Source: an uncultured Planctomycetota bacterium
GTDB lineage: Bacteria; Planctomycetota; UBA1135; GCA-002686595
Direction of reading: 5' to 3'
Length of the DNA: 49,890 nucleotides
Assembly: GCA_903928115.1 (NCBI GenBank)
Contig: CAIYPP010000027.1
Coordinates: forward strand, 1 to 49,890
The position numbers were made by a program, and so were the translations under genes. Numbering within the stretch: the first letter of the stretch is position 1; each line of letters begins with the position of its first letter. Of this stretch, positions 1-8,691 are shown piece after piece. The notes beneath the pieces were generated by a model. That model searched no databases. It was not told the DNA's origin and saw only the letters and a program-made list of their open reading frames with translations.

Positions 1-45
1 AGTGCGAGTCTGCCTGACGGCGACCGAGTCCCCCCACGAGAAAGC

Positions 46-82
46 GCGGGCCGTCGAACCGAGCCTCGGTTCGACGGCCCGC
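46..82. terminator. Bidirectional hairpin terminator
   Basis: The arms at 46-60 and 68-82 are perfect 15-bp complements around a 7-nt loop. They are followed by GTTGTTTC on the plus strand and by GCTTTCTC on the minus strand. The hairpin lies 21 nt past the stop of the minus-strand TPR protein gene. It could also serve a plus-strand gene that ends to the left of the window. The T-runs are short, so its efficiency is uncertain. Confidence 0.75.
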
Positions 83-103
83 GTTGTTTCCTCGGCACGC
101 CGC

Positions 104-2098
104 TCAGCGCATCGGCAACGCAGTGCCGACGCTCGCAGCCCGCGACTCGCACTCGCGCGCACGCGCCGCGTCGCCCAGCGCGCGCCAAAGCCCAGCAGCG
201 CGCGCGTAGACCATCCCAGCCTCCGTGCGCCGTCCGAGCGCCGCGAGCGCCTCCGCTTCGAGTTCCGTCGCTTCGGGCGCAATTCCGCCGCGCAGCGTGC
301 TCACGCGCTGCGCCGCCGCGAGCGCACCGGCGGCGTCACGCAGCTTCGCATCGCGCGGTCGCAGAAGCCCGCGCGCGAGCTGGAGGTGCAGGTCGGGATC
401 CAAAGTCGCGAGCGCGCAGCCACGCCGCAGCGCATCGAGCGCTTCCGCCTCACGATTCTGGCCCTGCAAGAGCAACGCGAGCTGTGCAGCGACGTAAGAG
501 GCCCCCGGAGGCTTCTGATCGAGCGCCGCCTGCCACGTCGCGATGGCGCGCTCCAGCTCGCCGCGGCGCTGATAGGCCGCACCGAGGTTCTGCAGGGTCA
601 TTCCGTAGGTCGGCAGGAGGTCGCGCGAGCGCTCGAGCTCGGCGATGCTCTCCTCGAGCCGTCCCTGATCGAGCAGCCAAGTTCCGTAGTTCGCCGCCCA
701 ATACGGATCCTGCGGAGCGAGCCGCACCGCCTCGCGATAGCGCTCGCCGGCCTCCTGCACGCGCCCCGCGACGCGCAGGTCATTGCCGTAGCACGCCTGC
801 GCCCGGTCGTTCTCGGGCAGCTTCGCGACGGTGTCCGCCCAAATGCCGATCTCGGTCGAGTATGTCTCGACGCGCGCACGCGTGAGCCACGTGAACGTGC
901 CGACGAGCGCCACGGTGAGAGTCAGCGCCAGCGGCAGACGCAGCGAGGGAGCGAGCTTCTCGAGCGCCGCGGCGATCGCGAGCGCCACGAGCGTGAGGAC
1001 CGCTGCACTCGGCAGATACGCGCGATGCTCGACGATCAGCTCGGTCACGATCGGCAGCACGCTCGAGCTCGGAGCAAGGATGACGAACCAGAAGGCGCCG
1101 AGGAACGCGAGAGGATTGCGCCGCACGAGCCCCCACGCGGTGACCACGAGCAACGCGAGCACCACGAGCCCGCCCGGCAGCCAGCGCGCGACGTCGAGGA
1201 TCGGCCTCTTGCCGTAGTCAAACACGAGCGGGTCGGGCCACAAGGAGAGCTGCAGGTAGTGCGGAACGGCCCACGCCTGCGTGGTGAGGTACTGCCACAC
1301 ACCCACTTCGCTGTAGCCGAAGCCGACGGAGTCGCTGCGTCCCTCCGCGAGCACGACGAAGAGCGCGATCAACGCCCACGTCCCAAAGAGCCCCGCGTGC
1401 AGACTGCGGCGCGCGGTCCACGCGCTCTTGAAGCTGCCCGCGACGAAAAGCGCATCGAAGAGCAGCACGAGCGCCGGCGCGCCGACGATCACTTCCTTGC
1501 AGCCGGTGCCGAGCGCGCACGCGAGCACGGCGAGCCGCGGCCACGCACGCGAGAAAGGTGCCGTGAACGCACGCAGTGCGCAGTACAGCGTCGCAGCGAA
1601 GAACATCGCCATCATCGACTCGACGCGCTGACCGCGGTACATGATCACCCCGGTCGCGAGCGGATGAACGACCCACACGGCCGCGACCGCGAGCGCGATC
1701 CCCTGCGCCCGCGCGCCCCAACGCTCCGCGAAGCGCGGCAGCTCCAGCGCGCGCCGCACGCAGCCGAGTACCGCGAGCGCGGTCAAGAGATGCACGGCGA
1801 CGTTGACCCAGTGCCAACCCCAAGTCTGGTACTCGCACCACTCGTAGTTGAGCGCATACGTGAGTGCGACGACGGGGCGCCCTGAGACGCCCGACTGCCC
1901 CTGATCGAGGATCACGCGCCACGGCGGCCACGGCTCGCGGATCGCGACGTTGTCGGTGATGTCGAGGTGATCGTCGAACACGAACACGCCCGCGCTGCCG
2001 CCCGAGTACGCGAGCAGCCCGAGCGCGACCACCAAGAGCGGTGCGCACCACGAGAGCCAGCGAAAAGCGCGCAGCGGAGCGACGGTGGGAGGAGCCAT
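104..2098 (-). CDS. Polytopic membrane protein with C-terminal TPR repeats (TMTC-like)
   Basis: The product is 664 aa. Roughly residues 15-415 are a chain of hydrophobic membrane segments. The early luminal/periplasmic motif FVFDDHLDITDN resembles the DD motif of O-mannosyltransferase-like TMTC/PMT proteins. Residues from about 430 to the end form TPR-type helix pairs (for example ACYGNDLRVAGRVQEAGERY and ANYGTWLLDQGRLEESIAEL). The family is thought to transfer sugars from lipid carriers to exported proteins; that function is inferred here. The ATG at 2098 is chosen over an in-frame GTG at 2107 because a TAGGAT -10 hexamer ends at 2109, which would put the GTG upstream of the transcription start. 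It is a single gene, divergent from the DHH gene and followed by a strong hairpin. Confidence 0.75.
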   Translation of the reverse strand: MAPPTVAPLRAFRWLSWCAPLLVVALGLLAYSGGSAGVFVFDDHLDITDNVAIREPWPPWRVILDQGQSGVSGRPVVALTYALNYEWCEYQTWGWHWVNVAVHLLTALAVLGCVRRALELPRFAERWGARAQGIALAVAAVWVVHPLATGVIMYRGQRVESMMAMFFAATLYCALRAFTAPFSRAWPRLAVLACALGTGCKEVIVGAPALVLLFDALFVAGSFKSAWTARRSLHAGLFGTWALIALFVVLAEGRSDSVGFGYSEVGVWQYLTTQAWAVPHYLQLSLWPDPLVFDYGKRPILDVARWLPGGLVVLALLVVTAWGLVRRNPLAFLGAFWFVILAPSSSVLPIVTELIVEHRAYLPSAAVLTLVALAIAAALEKLAPSLRLPLALTLTVALVGTFTWLTRARVETYSTEIGIWADTVAKLPENDRAQACYGNDLRVAGRVQEAGERYREAVRLAPQDPYWAANYGTWLLDQGRLEESIAELERSRDLLPTYGMTLQNLGAAYQRRGELERAIATWQAALDQKPPGASYVAAQLALLLQGQNREAEALDALRRGCALATLDPDLHLQLARGLLRPRDAKLRDAAGALAAAQRVSTLRGGIAPEATELEAEALAALGRRTEAGMVYARAAGLWRALGDAARARECESRAASVGTALPMR

Positions 2099-2108
2099 CG
2101 GATCCACG

Positions 2109-2114
2109 ATCCTA
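2109..2114 (-). promoter_or_regulatory. -10 hexamer TAGGAT, short leader
   Basis: TAGGAT on the minus strand ends 10 nt before the ATG at 2098, which implies a leader of only a few nucleotides. No -35 resembling TTGACA and no Shine-Dalgarno sequence is seen. Confidence 0.5.
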
Positions 2115-2168
2115 GCGCTCGCGCACGCAGGGTACAGATGCGCGCGTGTCCCACGAGGTCGCAGCCGC

Positions 2169-2174
2169 TATCCT
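2169..2174 (+). promoter_or_regulatory. -10 hexamer TATCCT, short leader
   Basis: TATCCT ends 10 nt before the ATG at 2185. The in-frame GTG at 2146 lies upstream of this hexamer and so would not be transcribed from it. This supports the ATG at 2185 as the start of the DHH protein. Confidence 0.5.
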
Positions 2175-2184
2175 CTTCCCCCAC

Positions 2185-3144
2185 ATGAGCTCCCTCGGCC
2201 CCGTGCGCATCCACTACCACCGCGACTTCGACGGCATGGTCTCCGCTGCCGTGCTCGCCGCGGCCCTGCGCGCGAAGCGGGGCGAGACTCCGGCGTGGTC
2301 GAGCGTCAACTACGACCAGCGCTCGAACTGGGAGAGCTTCAGCGCGCACGAACGCTTCGCGATCGTCGACTTCCACTTCCACCCGCGCGCCGAGTACTGG
2401 TTCGACCACCACCCGACCACGTTCCTCACGCCGGAGCTGCGCGCCGCCTACGCACCGAACGAGCGCTGGCAGTGGGATGAGACCTCGCCGTCGTGCCCCC
2501 CGCTGATCCTCCGGCACGCCGAGCGCCACTGGGACTACGCCATCCCCGATCGCTTCCGCGAGATGGCCGAGTGGTCCGATGTCATCGACGCTGCGCGCTA
2601 CAAGAGCGTCGATCAGGCCGTCTTCGGCGACACGCCGGCGCTGCGCATCGCGCGGGCGTTGACCGCGGCGCCCTCGCCGGACTGGACCGACGAGCTCGTC
2701 GGCGCGATGGCGGACGGCGACCTCGACTCCGTCGCGCGCCGCGCCGACGTCGAGAAGAGCTTCCAGCGCGCCGCGCGCAACCGCGACAAGGCGCTGCAGC
2801 AGTTCCCGCCCTGCGTCGAGTGGCGCCGCGACCGCGTGCTCGTCTACGACGCCTCGTCGAACAACATCCGCCGCGAGCGCTTCGCGCCCTTCTACCACTA
2901 CCCCGACGTGCACTACGCCGTCGGCGTAATCCCGACGCGCTCCGGCTTCCACGTGATGGCCGGTGAGAACCCGTGGAACCCGCCGCCGATCGCGATGCAC
3001 ATCGGCGAGATGATGGAGCGCTTCGGCGGCGGCGGACACAAGGCCGTCGGCGGAGCGAACCCCCACGACCTGCAGGAGGCGCGGCGGGTGGCGATGATCC
3101 TCGGGGAAGAGCTGCGCGTCGCGCTGACGCAGCCGCGCGCGTGA
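2185..3144 (+). CDS. DHH/DHHA1-family phosphoesterase
   Basis: The product is 319 aa. It opens with a beta strand and the motif HYHRDFDGMVSAAV, which matches DHH motif I (HxDxDG). Later it has VDFHFHP and the DHH-type WFDHHPTT. The C-terminus carries RFGGGGHKAVGGA, the glycine-rich DHHA1 signature. Such enzymes hydrolyse phosphodiester bonds of small nucleotides, oligonucleotides or single-stranded DNA (NrnA, RecJ, GdpP relatives) with Mn2+. There is no signal peptide, so it is cytoplasmic. The exact substrate cannot be read from the sequence. It is the first gene of a two-gene unit with rlmN, whose possible GTG start at 3141 overlaps this stop codon as GTGA. Confidence 0.85.
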   Translation: MSSLGPVRIHYHRDFDGMVSAAVLAAALRAKRGETPAWSSVNYDQRSNWESFSAHERFAIVDFHFHPRAEYWFDHHPTTFLTPELRAAYAPNERWQWDETSPSCPPLILRHAERHWDYAIPDRFREMAEWSDVIDAARYKSVDQAVFGDTPALRIARALTAAPSPDWTDELVGAMADGDLDSVARRADVEKSFQRAARNRDKALQQFPPCVEWRRDRVLVYDASSNNIRRERFAPFYHYPDVHYAVGVIPTRSGFHVMAGENPWNPPPIAMHIGEMMERFGGGGHKAVGGANPHDLQEARRVAMILGEELRVALTQPRA

Positions 3145-3152
3145 ACGCCGCC

Positions 3153-4220
3153 ATGGAAATCGAGAGTTCGCTGCCGCCGTCCACGCCGACTCCGTTGCTC
3201 GCGCTCGATCCTGCAGCGGCTGCCGCGCGCTTCGTCGAGCTCGGCCTCAAGCCGTTCCACGCAAAAATCGCGCGCAAGGAAGTGCTCGAGCGCGGCATCA
3301 CGGACTACGCGCAGATGACCGCGCTGCCCTCGGCCGCGCGCGAGCGCCTCTCCGCCGAACTTCCAATCCTCTCGGGCACCGAGCTCGAGCGTCGCGTCGC
3401 CTTCGACCGCACGACGAAGCTCCTGATCTCGTTCCCCGGCGGCCCGCGGCCCGCGACCGTCGAGACCGTGCACATCCCCGCGCGCGACTCAGCCTCCGGC
3501 AAGGGCGCGACCCTGTGCGTCTCGACGCAGGTGGGTTGCCCCGTCGCTTGCCCATTCTGCGCCTCGGGCCGCGCGGGCCTCGTGCGCAACCTCGAGGTCC
3601 ACGAGATCGTCGAGCAGTACGTGCGCGGCCGCGCCCTCGGCGCGCTCTCCCGCAGCGTCGTGATGGGCATCGGCGAGCCCCTGCTCAACTACGCGAACGT
3701 GTCGAAGGCGCTCGACGTCGTGCACGACGAGATGGGCCTCGGCAGCCGCAAGGTGACGCTCTCGACCGTCGGCTTCCCGGAGCGCCTGCGCCGCATCGCG
3801 CCCGACAAGCCGCGCTTCCAGCTCGCGATCTCGCTCCACACGCCCGACCAAGAGCAGCGCGATGTCCTCGTTCCCGCGATGAAAGGCGTGCCCATCGAGG
3901 AGGTGCTCTCCGCGGGCGACGACTGGTTCGCGCAGACCGGCCGCGAGATCACCTACGAGTACGTGCTGCTCGCGGGCGAGAACGACAGCGCGGGCCACGC
4001 GGAGCGGCTCGCACAGCGCCTCGCGCGCCGTCGCTGCACCGTCAACCTGATCCCGTTCAACCCTGTCGACGACTCCGGCTTCGGCCGCCCGACCGAGTTT
4101 TCCGTGCAGCGCTTCCACCAAACGCTCGTCGAGCACGGAATCATCGCCACCGTGCGCTGGTCGCGCGGCCTCGAGAGCGACGCGGCCTGCGGCCAGCTGC
4201 GCATCCGCAAGCAAGCCTGA
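3153..4220 (+). CDS. rlmN: 23S rRNA/tRNA adenine-C2 methyltransferase RlmN
   Basis: The product is 355 aa. This radical-SAM enzyme methylates C2 of A2503 in 23S rRNA and A37 of some tRNAs. The Fe-S motif CPVACPFC places Cys at about 129, 133 and 136 (CxxxCxxC). Further family landmarks are VVMGIGEPLLNYANV, STVGFPERLRRIA, LAISLHTPDQEQRD, YEYVLLAGENDS and the C-terminal DAACGQL, which carries the resolving cysteine of the ping-pong mechanism. Length is normal for the family. The start is ambiguous between ATG 3153 and GTG 3141, which overlaps the upstream stop; the alternative adds four residues. The Cfr resistance enzyme is a homologue, but nothing here favours it. Confidence 0.93.
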   Translation: MEIESSLPPSTPTPLLALDPAAAAARFVELGLKPFHAKIARKEVLERGITDYAQMTALPSAARERLSAELPILSGTELERRVAFDRTTKLLISFPGGPRPATVETVHIPARDSASGKGATLCVSTQVGCPVACPFCASGRAGLVRNLEVHEIVEQYVRGRALGALSRSVVMGIGEPLLNYANVSKALDVVHDEMGLGSRKVTLSTVGFPERLRRIAPDKPRFQLAISLHTPDQEQRDVLVPAMKGVPIEEVLSAGDDWFAQTGREITYEYVLLAGENDSAGHAERLAQRLARRRCTVNLIPFNPVDDSGFGRPTEFSVQRFHQTLVEHGIIATVRWSRGLESDAACGQLRIRKQA

Positions 4221-4257
4221 GTCGGCGCTCGGGCTCGCGTGGGTGCGCCGCGCGCTC

Positions 4258-5577
4258 TCAGCGAGCCTTGGCGGGCAGCGCGGCCTCGATCTTCGAGAGC
4301 GCGAGGTCGACCTCGGCGGCCGAGACGTTGAGCGGCATGCGGAAGCGGATTGCACGCGTGCCCGACTTCAAAGCCAAGAGCCGCTGATCGCGCAACGCGC
4401 CGAGCATCGCATCGCGCGTCGCTGTGTCCGAAAGCGTGAACGCACACAGCGAGCCCGTGCCGCGAACGTTGGTGAACGGGGCGCCCGAGCGCCCGAGCTG
4501 GCGCAGTCCGGCGATGAACTGACAGCCGCGGGCCGCGATGTTCTCGACCATCTTCTCCTTGAGGATGATGTCGATGATCTGCGTGGCACGGACCATGTCC
4601 GCGAGGTTGCCCCCCCACGTCGAGTTGATGCGGCTCGGCCGATGGAAGCAGTTCTCCGGCACGTCGTCGACGCGCGTGCTCGAGTAGATGCCCGCCTGCT
4701 GCGACTTCTTCGCGAAGGCGACGATGTCCGGTGCGACGCCGAGCTGCTGCCACAGCCACGGAGTGCCCGCGCCGAAGAAGCCCGTCTGCACCTCGTCGAA
4801 GATGAGCAGCGCTTCCTGCTCGTCCGCGTAGGCGCGCAGCTTCTTCAAGAACTCCGGCCGGAAGTGGTGGTCACCGCCCTCAGACTGCATGGGCTCGATC
4901 AGAATCGCCGCGACCTTGCCCTTGTGCTCGGCGAAGGCGCGCTCGATCTCGGCGCAGGCGCGCGCCTCGGAGGCATGGATGTCGTTCGCGATGCCGCCGT
5001 CCAAGTCGAACTCGATGCCGGGGTTGTGAACGCGGGGCCAGCGGAACTTCGGGAAGAGGCCGGTCTTGGTCGGATCGGTGTTCGTGAGCGAGAGCGTGTA
5101 GCCCGAGCGGCCGTGGAAGGCGTCCTTGAAGTGCAGGACGACGAGGTCGTCGCAGCTCTCGTGCAGGTCCTTGCGGCCGAGCTTCTGCGCCTTCCAGTCG
5201 AAGGCGACCTTGATCGCGTTCTCGTTGGCGAGCGCACCGCCCGAGATCCAGAAGTGGTACGGGAAGCCCTGCGGCGTCACGCGCGAGGCGAAGGCCTCGA
5301 CGAAGCGCGCCATCGAGACCGTGTAGAGGTCGGAGTTGGCCGGGTTGTTGCGCGCCGCCGTGAGCAGCTCGGCGGAGAACGCCGGCTCGCTCATGCGCGG
5401 GTGGTTGTAGCCGATGGGCCACGACGCAAAGCAGGTGAAGAAGTCGAGCAGGTCCGTGCCCGTGCGCGCGTCGTGGAGCCACGAGCCGTGGCTCTTGTCC
5501 AGATCGAGCACGAAGGGGTAGCCGTCGGCCAGCTGGTGGCGCTTCAGGGTCTCGTGGACGTTCTGGGGGTGGATCAT
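4258..5577 (-). CDS. lat: L-lysine 6-transaminase
   Basis: The product is 439 aa, a class III PLP-dependent aminotransferase. It moves the epsilon-amino group of lysine to 2-oxoglutarate and yields alpha-aminoadipate semialdehyde (cyclising to piperideine-6-carboxylate). Lat-type landmarks are DFFTCFASWPIGYNHPRM, the PLP-phosphate region ISGGALANENAIKVAF, FKDAFHGRSGYTLSLTNTDP, the aspartate motif LLIFDEVQTGFFGAGTPW and the Schiff-base lysine region IVAFAKKSQQ. RINSTWGGNLADMVR near the C-terminus is also typical. The ATG overlaps the stop of the upstream aldehyde-dehydrogenase-like gene as ATGA, so the two are probably translationally coupled. A partner oxidising the semialdehyde fits the pathway. 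The gene is convergent with rlmN. Confidence 0.9.
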   Translation of the reverse strand: MIHPQNVHETLKRHQLADGYPFVLDLDKSHGSWLHDARTGTDLLDFFTCFASWPIGYNHPRMSEPAFSAELLTAARNNPANSDLYTVSMARFVEAFASRVTPQGFPYHFWISGGALANENAIKVAFDWKAQKLGRKDLHESCDDLVVLHFKDAFHGRSGYTLSLTNTDPTKTGLFPKFRWPRVHNPGIEFDLDGGIANDIHASEARACAEIERAFAEHKGKVAAILIEPMQSEGGDHHFRPEFLKKLRAYADEQEALLIFDEVQTGFFGAGTPWLWQQLGVAPDIVAFAKKSQQAGIYSSTRVDDVPENCFHRPSRINSTWGGNLADMVRATQIIDIILKEKMVENIAARGCQFIAGLRQLGRSGAPFTNVRGTGSLCAFTLSDTATRDAMLGALRDQRLLALKSGTRAIRFRMPLNVSAAEVDLALSKIEAALPAKAR

Positions 5578-6824
5578 GGCTGGGCTCCGTGGAGAGACAG
5601 TTTCGGCCCGCCGTCGAGCTCCCGTTGAAGCTCCGCCGCCCCGAGGCCCGACGGGACCCTCACCAGTGCCAGAATCGGGGCCGGGCGCGAGAGCTGGGCC
5701 AGCCCCGAGCGCGGAGACACGTTGGTGAAGACGAGCCCATGGGGCCCGCCCCCTCCTGCGTGCCCCGTAGGAGCCTCCCCGCGCAGCGGGGTGGCGCCCT
5801 CGTCGAGGCCGAGCGCCCACGCGTGGGCCAGATGGTCGGTGAGGTCCGCGTCGAGCGCAGGCACGGGACGGCGCGCGTCCGGGCTGCGATCGAGGGCGGC
5901 GAGGAGCTCCTCCGTGAAGCGCGAGAAGAGCCGCTCGGGACACAGCACCCGGGCGAGCACGCCCGGGCACTGGCCCGAGAGTGTAGTGGAACGGCCGACG
6001 AAACGCTCCACGCAGCGAGCCGCGGCTTCGGCGGGGTCGATGTCCGGCTCGAGGGCCGCGGATGCGTTCGCGACACGCCAGAGCTCCCAAATTGTCTCGG
6101 CACGCGCACGGACCCGCGGAAGGAGGCTCGAGAGGACCGAATCGACCTCGCGGACGCGCACGGTCGCAGCGCGCGAGTCGCCGGTGAGCGCGAGGTCGAG
6201 GTCGGGCTGATCGCCGTGGAGGAGGGCGAGCGGAGCGCACGAGAGTTCCGCCCGCTCGACGGCCTCGGCGAAGAGCTGCGCCGCACGCGGCAGCCGCCGA
6301 TCCGAGCGCAGCACGAATGCGCGCCCGGCCGCCAAGCCGCGAGCGAGTCGCATGCCGAGCCCGCCCACGAAGTCGCTCCAGTGCGCGCAGAAAACGCCGA
6401 CGCCACGCTCTTCGGGGCCTTCGACGAAGAGCTCCAAGGCCTCGGTGAAGCGAAAGAGCTCCTCGTCGACGCGTCCGCGCAGCTCCCCGGGATCGAGCCC
6501 GAGATCCGGCGCCAAGGCCGCGCTCACCGCGCCCGTGTCGAGCGCCGCCGCGACACGCCGCAGCGCCGCCACTCGCTCGCTCCGCGCAAGCCGCCCCCAC
6601 GCGTTCGCCGCCTCGGCGCAGGCTCGCAGCGCCTCCTGCGCATCCTCCGGCCCCGAGCGCGCCCAGCGCTCCAACCCGCCCGTGCGCCCCCCGACCTCAA
6701 ACTCCCGCCCGCGCGCCGCCGCCCCCCAGCGCCCGCCAACCCAGTTCCCTCTCCGCACGAGTCCCACGCGCTCCAGTCTGCGCCTTGCTCGCGCCGCGAA
6801 CCAGAGTGGCGGGACATCCCTCAC
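5574..6824 (-). CDS. Aldehyde-dehydrogenase-like protein, diverged
   Basis: The product is 416 aa, shorter than the usual 480-500 aa. ALDH-like features are the helix [15 protein letters not shown], the NAD-domain stretch [21 protein letters not shown], and [18 protein letters not shown] around Cys286. That last stretch resembles the catalytic-loop GQxC region, but the Cys directly follows GQ and two residues appear to be missing. I do not see the usual catalytic Glu in an ELGG-like context. Because it is coupled to lat by an ATGA overlap, the expected substrate is alpha-aminoadipate semialdehyde. Weakened motifs leave open a reduced-activity or non-catalytic partner. GTG 6824 is chosen as the first start before rnpA on the other strand; a later start cannot be excluded. 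Confidence 0.7.
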   Translation of the reverse strand: MRDVPPLWFAARARRRLERVGLVRRGNWVGGRWGAAARGREFEVGGRTGGLERWARSGPEDAQEALRACAEAANAWGRLARSERVAALRRVAAALDTGAVSAALAPDLGLDPGELRGRVDEELFRFTEALELFVEGPEERGVGVFCAHWSDFVGGLGMRLARGLAAGRAFVLRSDRRLPRAAQLFAEAVERAELSCAPLALLHGDQPDLDLALTGDSRAATVRVREVDSVLSSLLPRVRARAETIWELWRVANASAALEPDIDPAEAAARCVERFVGRSTTLSGQCPGVLARVLCPERLFSRFTEELLAALDRSPDARRPVPALDADLTDHLAHAWALGLDEGATPLRGEAPTGHAGGGGPHGLVFTNVSPRSGLAQLSRPAPILALVRVPSGLGAAELQRELDGGPKLSLHGAQP

Positions 6825-6833
6825 GGCTTGCCG

Positions 6834-6839
6834 TAGGCT
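6834..6839 (+). promoter_or_regulatory. -10 hexamer TAGGCT for rnpA-yidD
   Basis: TAGGCT ends 6 nt before the rnpA GTG at 6846. On the opposite strand the same TA dinucleotide sits in TACGGC, 5 nt before the GTG at 6824. A shared bidirectional promoter is possible for the two divergent units. No -35 is evident. Confidence 0.4.
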
Positions 6840-6845
6840 CTCTTC

Positions 6846-7244
6846 GTGGCAGGCGAAGAGCGAGGGTTGCGATTCACGAGGGCGCAGCGCGTGGTGCGCA
6901 AGGGCGACTTCGAGCGCGCGTACAAGCAGGGCTCGCGCGCGCGGGGGGACTTGCTCGTGGTGGTGGCCTGCCCCAACGGGCTCGCGCATCCGCGACTGGG
7001 GCTCTCGGTCGGGCGCGCGATCTGGAAGGGTGCGGTGCAGCGCAACCGAGTGCGGCGCATGTTCCGGGAGGCGTTCCGCCTCGAGCAGCACGAGCTGCCG
7101 CAGGGCTGCGACCTGATCCTGATCCCGGGCAAGCCGAAGCTCGAGCCCGAGCTGAGCGCGCTGCGGGCCGAGCTCGTGAAGCTCGCCCACAAGGCCGCGC
7201 TGCGCGCGCGCGAGCGTGGGCCGCGACCGGAGCGCGCGCCGTGA
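6846..7244 (+). CDS. rnpA: Ribonuclease P protein component
   Basis: The product is 132 aa. It is the basic protein subunit that assists RNase P RNA in maturing tRNA 5' ends. [20 protein letters not shown] near the N-terminus and the RNR signature [17 protein letters not shown] are diagnostic. Length is normal and the tail is rich in Arg/Lys. The start is GTG, with a -10-like TAGGCT only 6 nt away. The stop overlaps the yidD start as GTGA at 7241-7244. rpmH, usually directly upstream, is not here; the upstream neighbour is the divergent lat operon. Confidence 0.93.
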   Translation: MAGEERGLRFTRAQRVVRKGDFERAYKQGSRARGDLLVVVACPNGLAHPRLGLSVGRAIWKGAVQRNRVRRMFREAFRLEQHELPQGCDLILIPGKPKLEPELSALRAELVKLAHKAALRARERGPRPERAP

Positions 7245-7474
7245 GCTGGCTGGGGCGGCTGCTCGCGCTACCGGTGCGCTTCTATCGGCGCTTCCTCTCG
7301 CCGCTCAAGCCGCCGATGTGCCGCTTCAGCCCCACCTGCAGCCAGTACGCGATCGAGGCCCTCGAGCTGCACGGGCCGATCCGCGGGCCTTGGCTCGCGG
7401 TCAAGCGCCTCGCGCGCTGCCACCCCTTCTGCGAGGGCGGGCACGATCCGGTGCCGCCGCGCGGCGAGCACTAG
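7241..7474 (+). CDS. yidD: Membrane protein insertion efficiency factor YidD
   Basis: The product is 77 aa. It is a small membrane-associated protein that aids YidC/Sec-dependent insertion. The diagnostic core is [20 protein letters not shown] (family pattern YRxxxSPxxPxCRFxPTCS), continued by [24 protein letters not shown] and a GGHDPVP ending. A hydrophobic N-terminal segment ([11 protein letters not shown]) precedes the core. The GTG start overlaps the rnpA stop, a common arrangement. yidC itself lies about 37 kb away on the other strand. Confidence 0.93.
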   Translation: MSWLGRLLALPVRFYRRFLSPLKPPMCRFSPTCSQYAIEALELHGPIRGPWLAVKRLARCHPFCEGGHDPVPPRGEH

Positions 7475-7495
7475 GGACGCTTTGGTTTGAACGCG

Positions 7496-7507
7496 GCCGG
7501 TACCGGC
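7496..7507. repeat. 12-bp perfect palindrome
   Basis: GCCGGTACCGGC is a perfect 12-bp palindrome 22 nt after the yidD stop and about 78 nt before the next -10. It could be a protein-binding site or nothing. The rest of the 125-nt gap holds only the promoter for the next gene. Confidence 0.2.
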
Positions 7508-7584
7508 GGGCGCTGCAGGTTCTCCATGGCCCAGACACGCTCGCAGCGCAGCGGCGCGCTGGACGGCCCCCAGGCCGCGTCTCC

Positions 7585-7590
7585 TATGCT
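7585..7590 (+). promoter_or_regulatory. -10 hexamer TATGCT, short leader
   Basis: TATGCT ends 9 nt before the ATG at 7600 of the propeller lipoprotein. No Shine-Dalgarno sequence fits in the interval. The spacing and sequence closely match the hexamer at 10589-10594. Confidence 0.55.
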
Positions 7591-7599
7591 CTGCGCCCC

Positions 7600-8685
7600 A
7601 TGAAGAGCTCTCTCCTCGCGCTGAACGCCGCCGCAGCCCTCCTCGCCTCCTGCGCCACGACCCCGCCGGCCCTGCCGACGCCGCTGCCGACGCTCGCGCA
7701 GCGCGACGAGCTGATCCAGCCCGGCGAGACGCACTTCGCGCACCTCTGGCAGCTCACACGCCGCGGCAACAACGCCGAGGGCTACTGGAGCTTCGACGGC
7801 TCGAAGCTCGTGCTCCAGCGCGAGGTCGACGGTCAGTGCGACCGCATCTTCGTGCTCGGCGAGAACGGCCCGGAGTTGCGCCAGATCTCGAGCGGCAAGG
7901 GCGTGACGACCTGCTCGTACTTCATGCCCGGCAACCGCGAAGTGATCTACGCCTCGACGCAGTCGGGCCAGTCGAGCTGCCCCGGGCGCCCCGACATGAG
8001 CGAAGGCTACGTGTGGGCGATTCACCCCGAGTACGAGCTCTACGTGCAGGACCTCGCCACGGGTGCGGAGCGCCAGCTCACCAATGTGCCGGGCTACGAC
8101 GCCGAGGCCACGGTCTCCCCAACGGGCGACCGCATCGTGTTCACGAGCACGCGCTCGGGCGACCTCGAGCTCTGGACCTGCGCGCTCGACGGAAGCGACG
8201 CGAAGCAGGTGACGAGCGAGCTCGGCTATGACGGCGGCGCCTTCTTCAGCCACGACGGCAAGCGCCTCGTGTTCCGCGCTACGAAGTTCACCGAAGACGG
8301 CATGGGCACGCGCGAGCGCTACAAGGATCTGCTCTCGAAGAACAAGATCCGCCCGCAGCTCTTGGACCTCTACACCTGCGACGTCGACGGCTCGAATCGG
8401 CGCAAGGTGACCGACCTCGGCGGCGCGAGCTGGGCGCCCTACTTCTTCCCGGGCGACCAGCGGATCATCTTCTCGACGAACCACCACGACAAGCGCGAGA
8501 AGCAGGTCGAGTTCGACCTGTTCGCGATCGACGACGACGGCAGCGACCTCGAGCAGATCACGAACTACGTCGGATTCGACAGCTTCGCGATGTTCTCCCC
8601 CTGCGGTCGCTGGCTGGTGTTCGCCTCGAACCGCGGCGGCACCGAAGCCGGCGAGACGAACCTGTTCCTCGCGCAGTGGCAGTGA
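7600..8685 (+). CDS. TolB-like beta-propeller lipoprotein (PD40 repeats)
   Basis: The product is 361 aa. The N-terminus MKSSLLALNAAAALLASCAT is a lipoprotein signal peptide with a lipobox LLASC (Cys at about 18). The mature part has repeated WD40/PD40-type blades: FSFDGSKLV-like strands such as YWSFDGSKLVLQRE, TVSPTGDRIVFTSTRSGDLELW, FFSHDGKRLVFRAT, YFFPGDQRIIFSTNHH and MFSPCGRWLVFASNRGG. These match the propeller of TolB, a periplasmic scaffold. The protein lacks the TolB N-terminal domain and no Pal/Tol genes are nearby, so it is likely one of the many TolB-like secreted propellers rather than TolB. It converges on the M28 peptidase gene with 6 nt between stop codons. Confidence 0.85.
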   Translation: MKSSLLALNAAAALLASCATTPPALPTPLPTLAQRDELIQPGETHFAHLWQLTRRGNNAEGYWSFDGSKLVLQREVDGQCDRIFVLGENGPELRQISSGKGVTTCSYFMPGNREVIYASTQSGQSSCPGRPDMSEGYVWAIHPEYELYVQDLATGAERQLTNVPGYDAEATVSPTGDRIVFTSTRSGDLELWTCALDGSDAKQVTSELGYDGGAFFSHDGKRLVFRATKFTEDGMGTRERYKDLLSKNKIRPQLLDLYTCDVDGSNRRKVTDLGGASWAPYFFPGDQRIIFSTNHHDKREKQVEFDLFAIDDDGSDLEQITNYVGFDSFAMFSPCGRWLVFASNRGGTEAGETNLFLAQWQ

Positions 8686-8691
8686 GCGCGG

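Noticed and set aside
7471..7527. 18-codon minus-strand ORF ending FKPKRP after the yidD stop
   Set aside because: No ribosome site or promoter is seen and the length is within chance; its stop shares the CTAG of the yidD stop.
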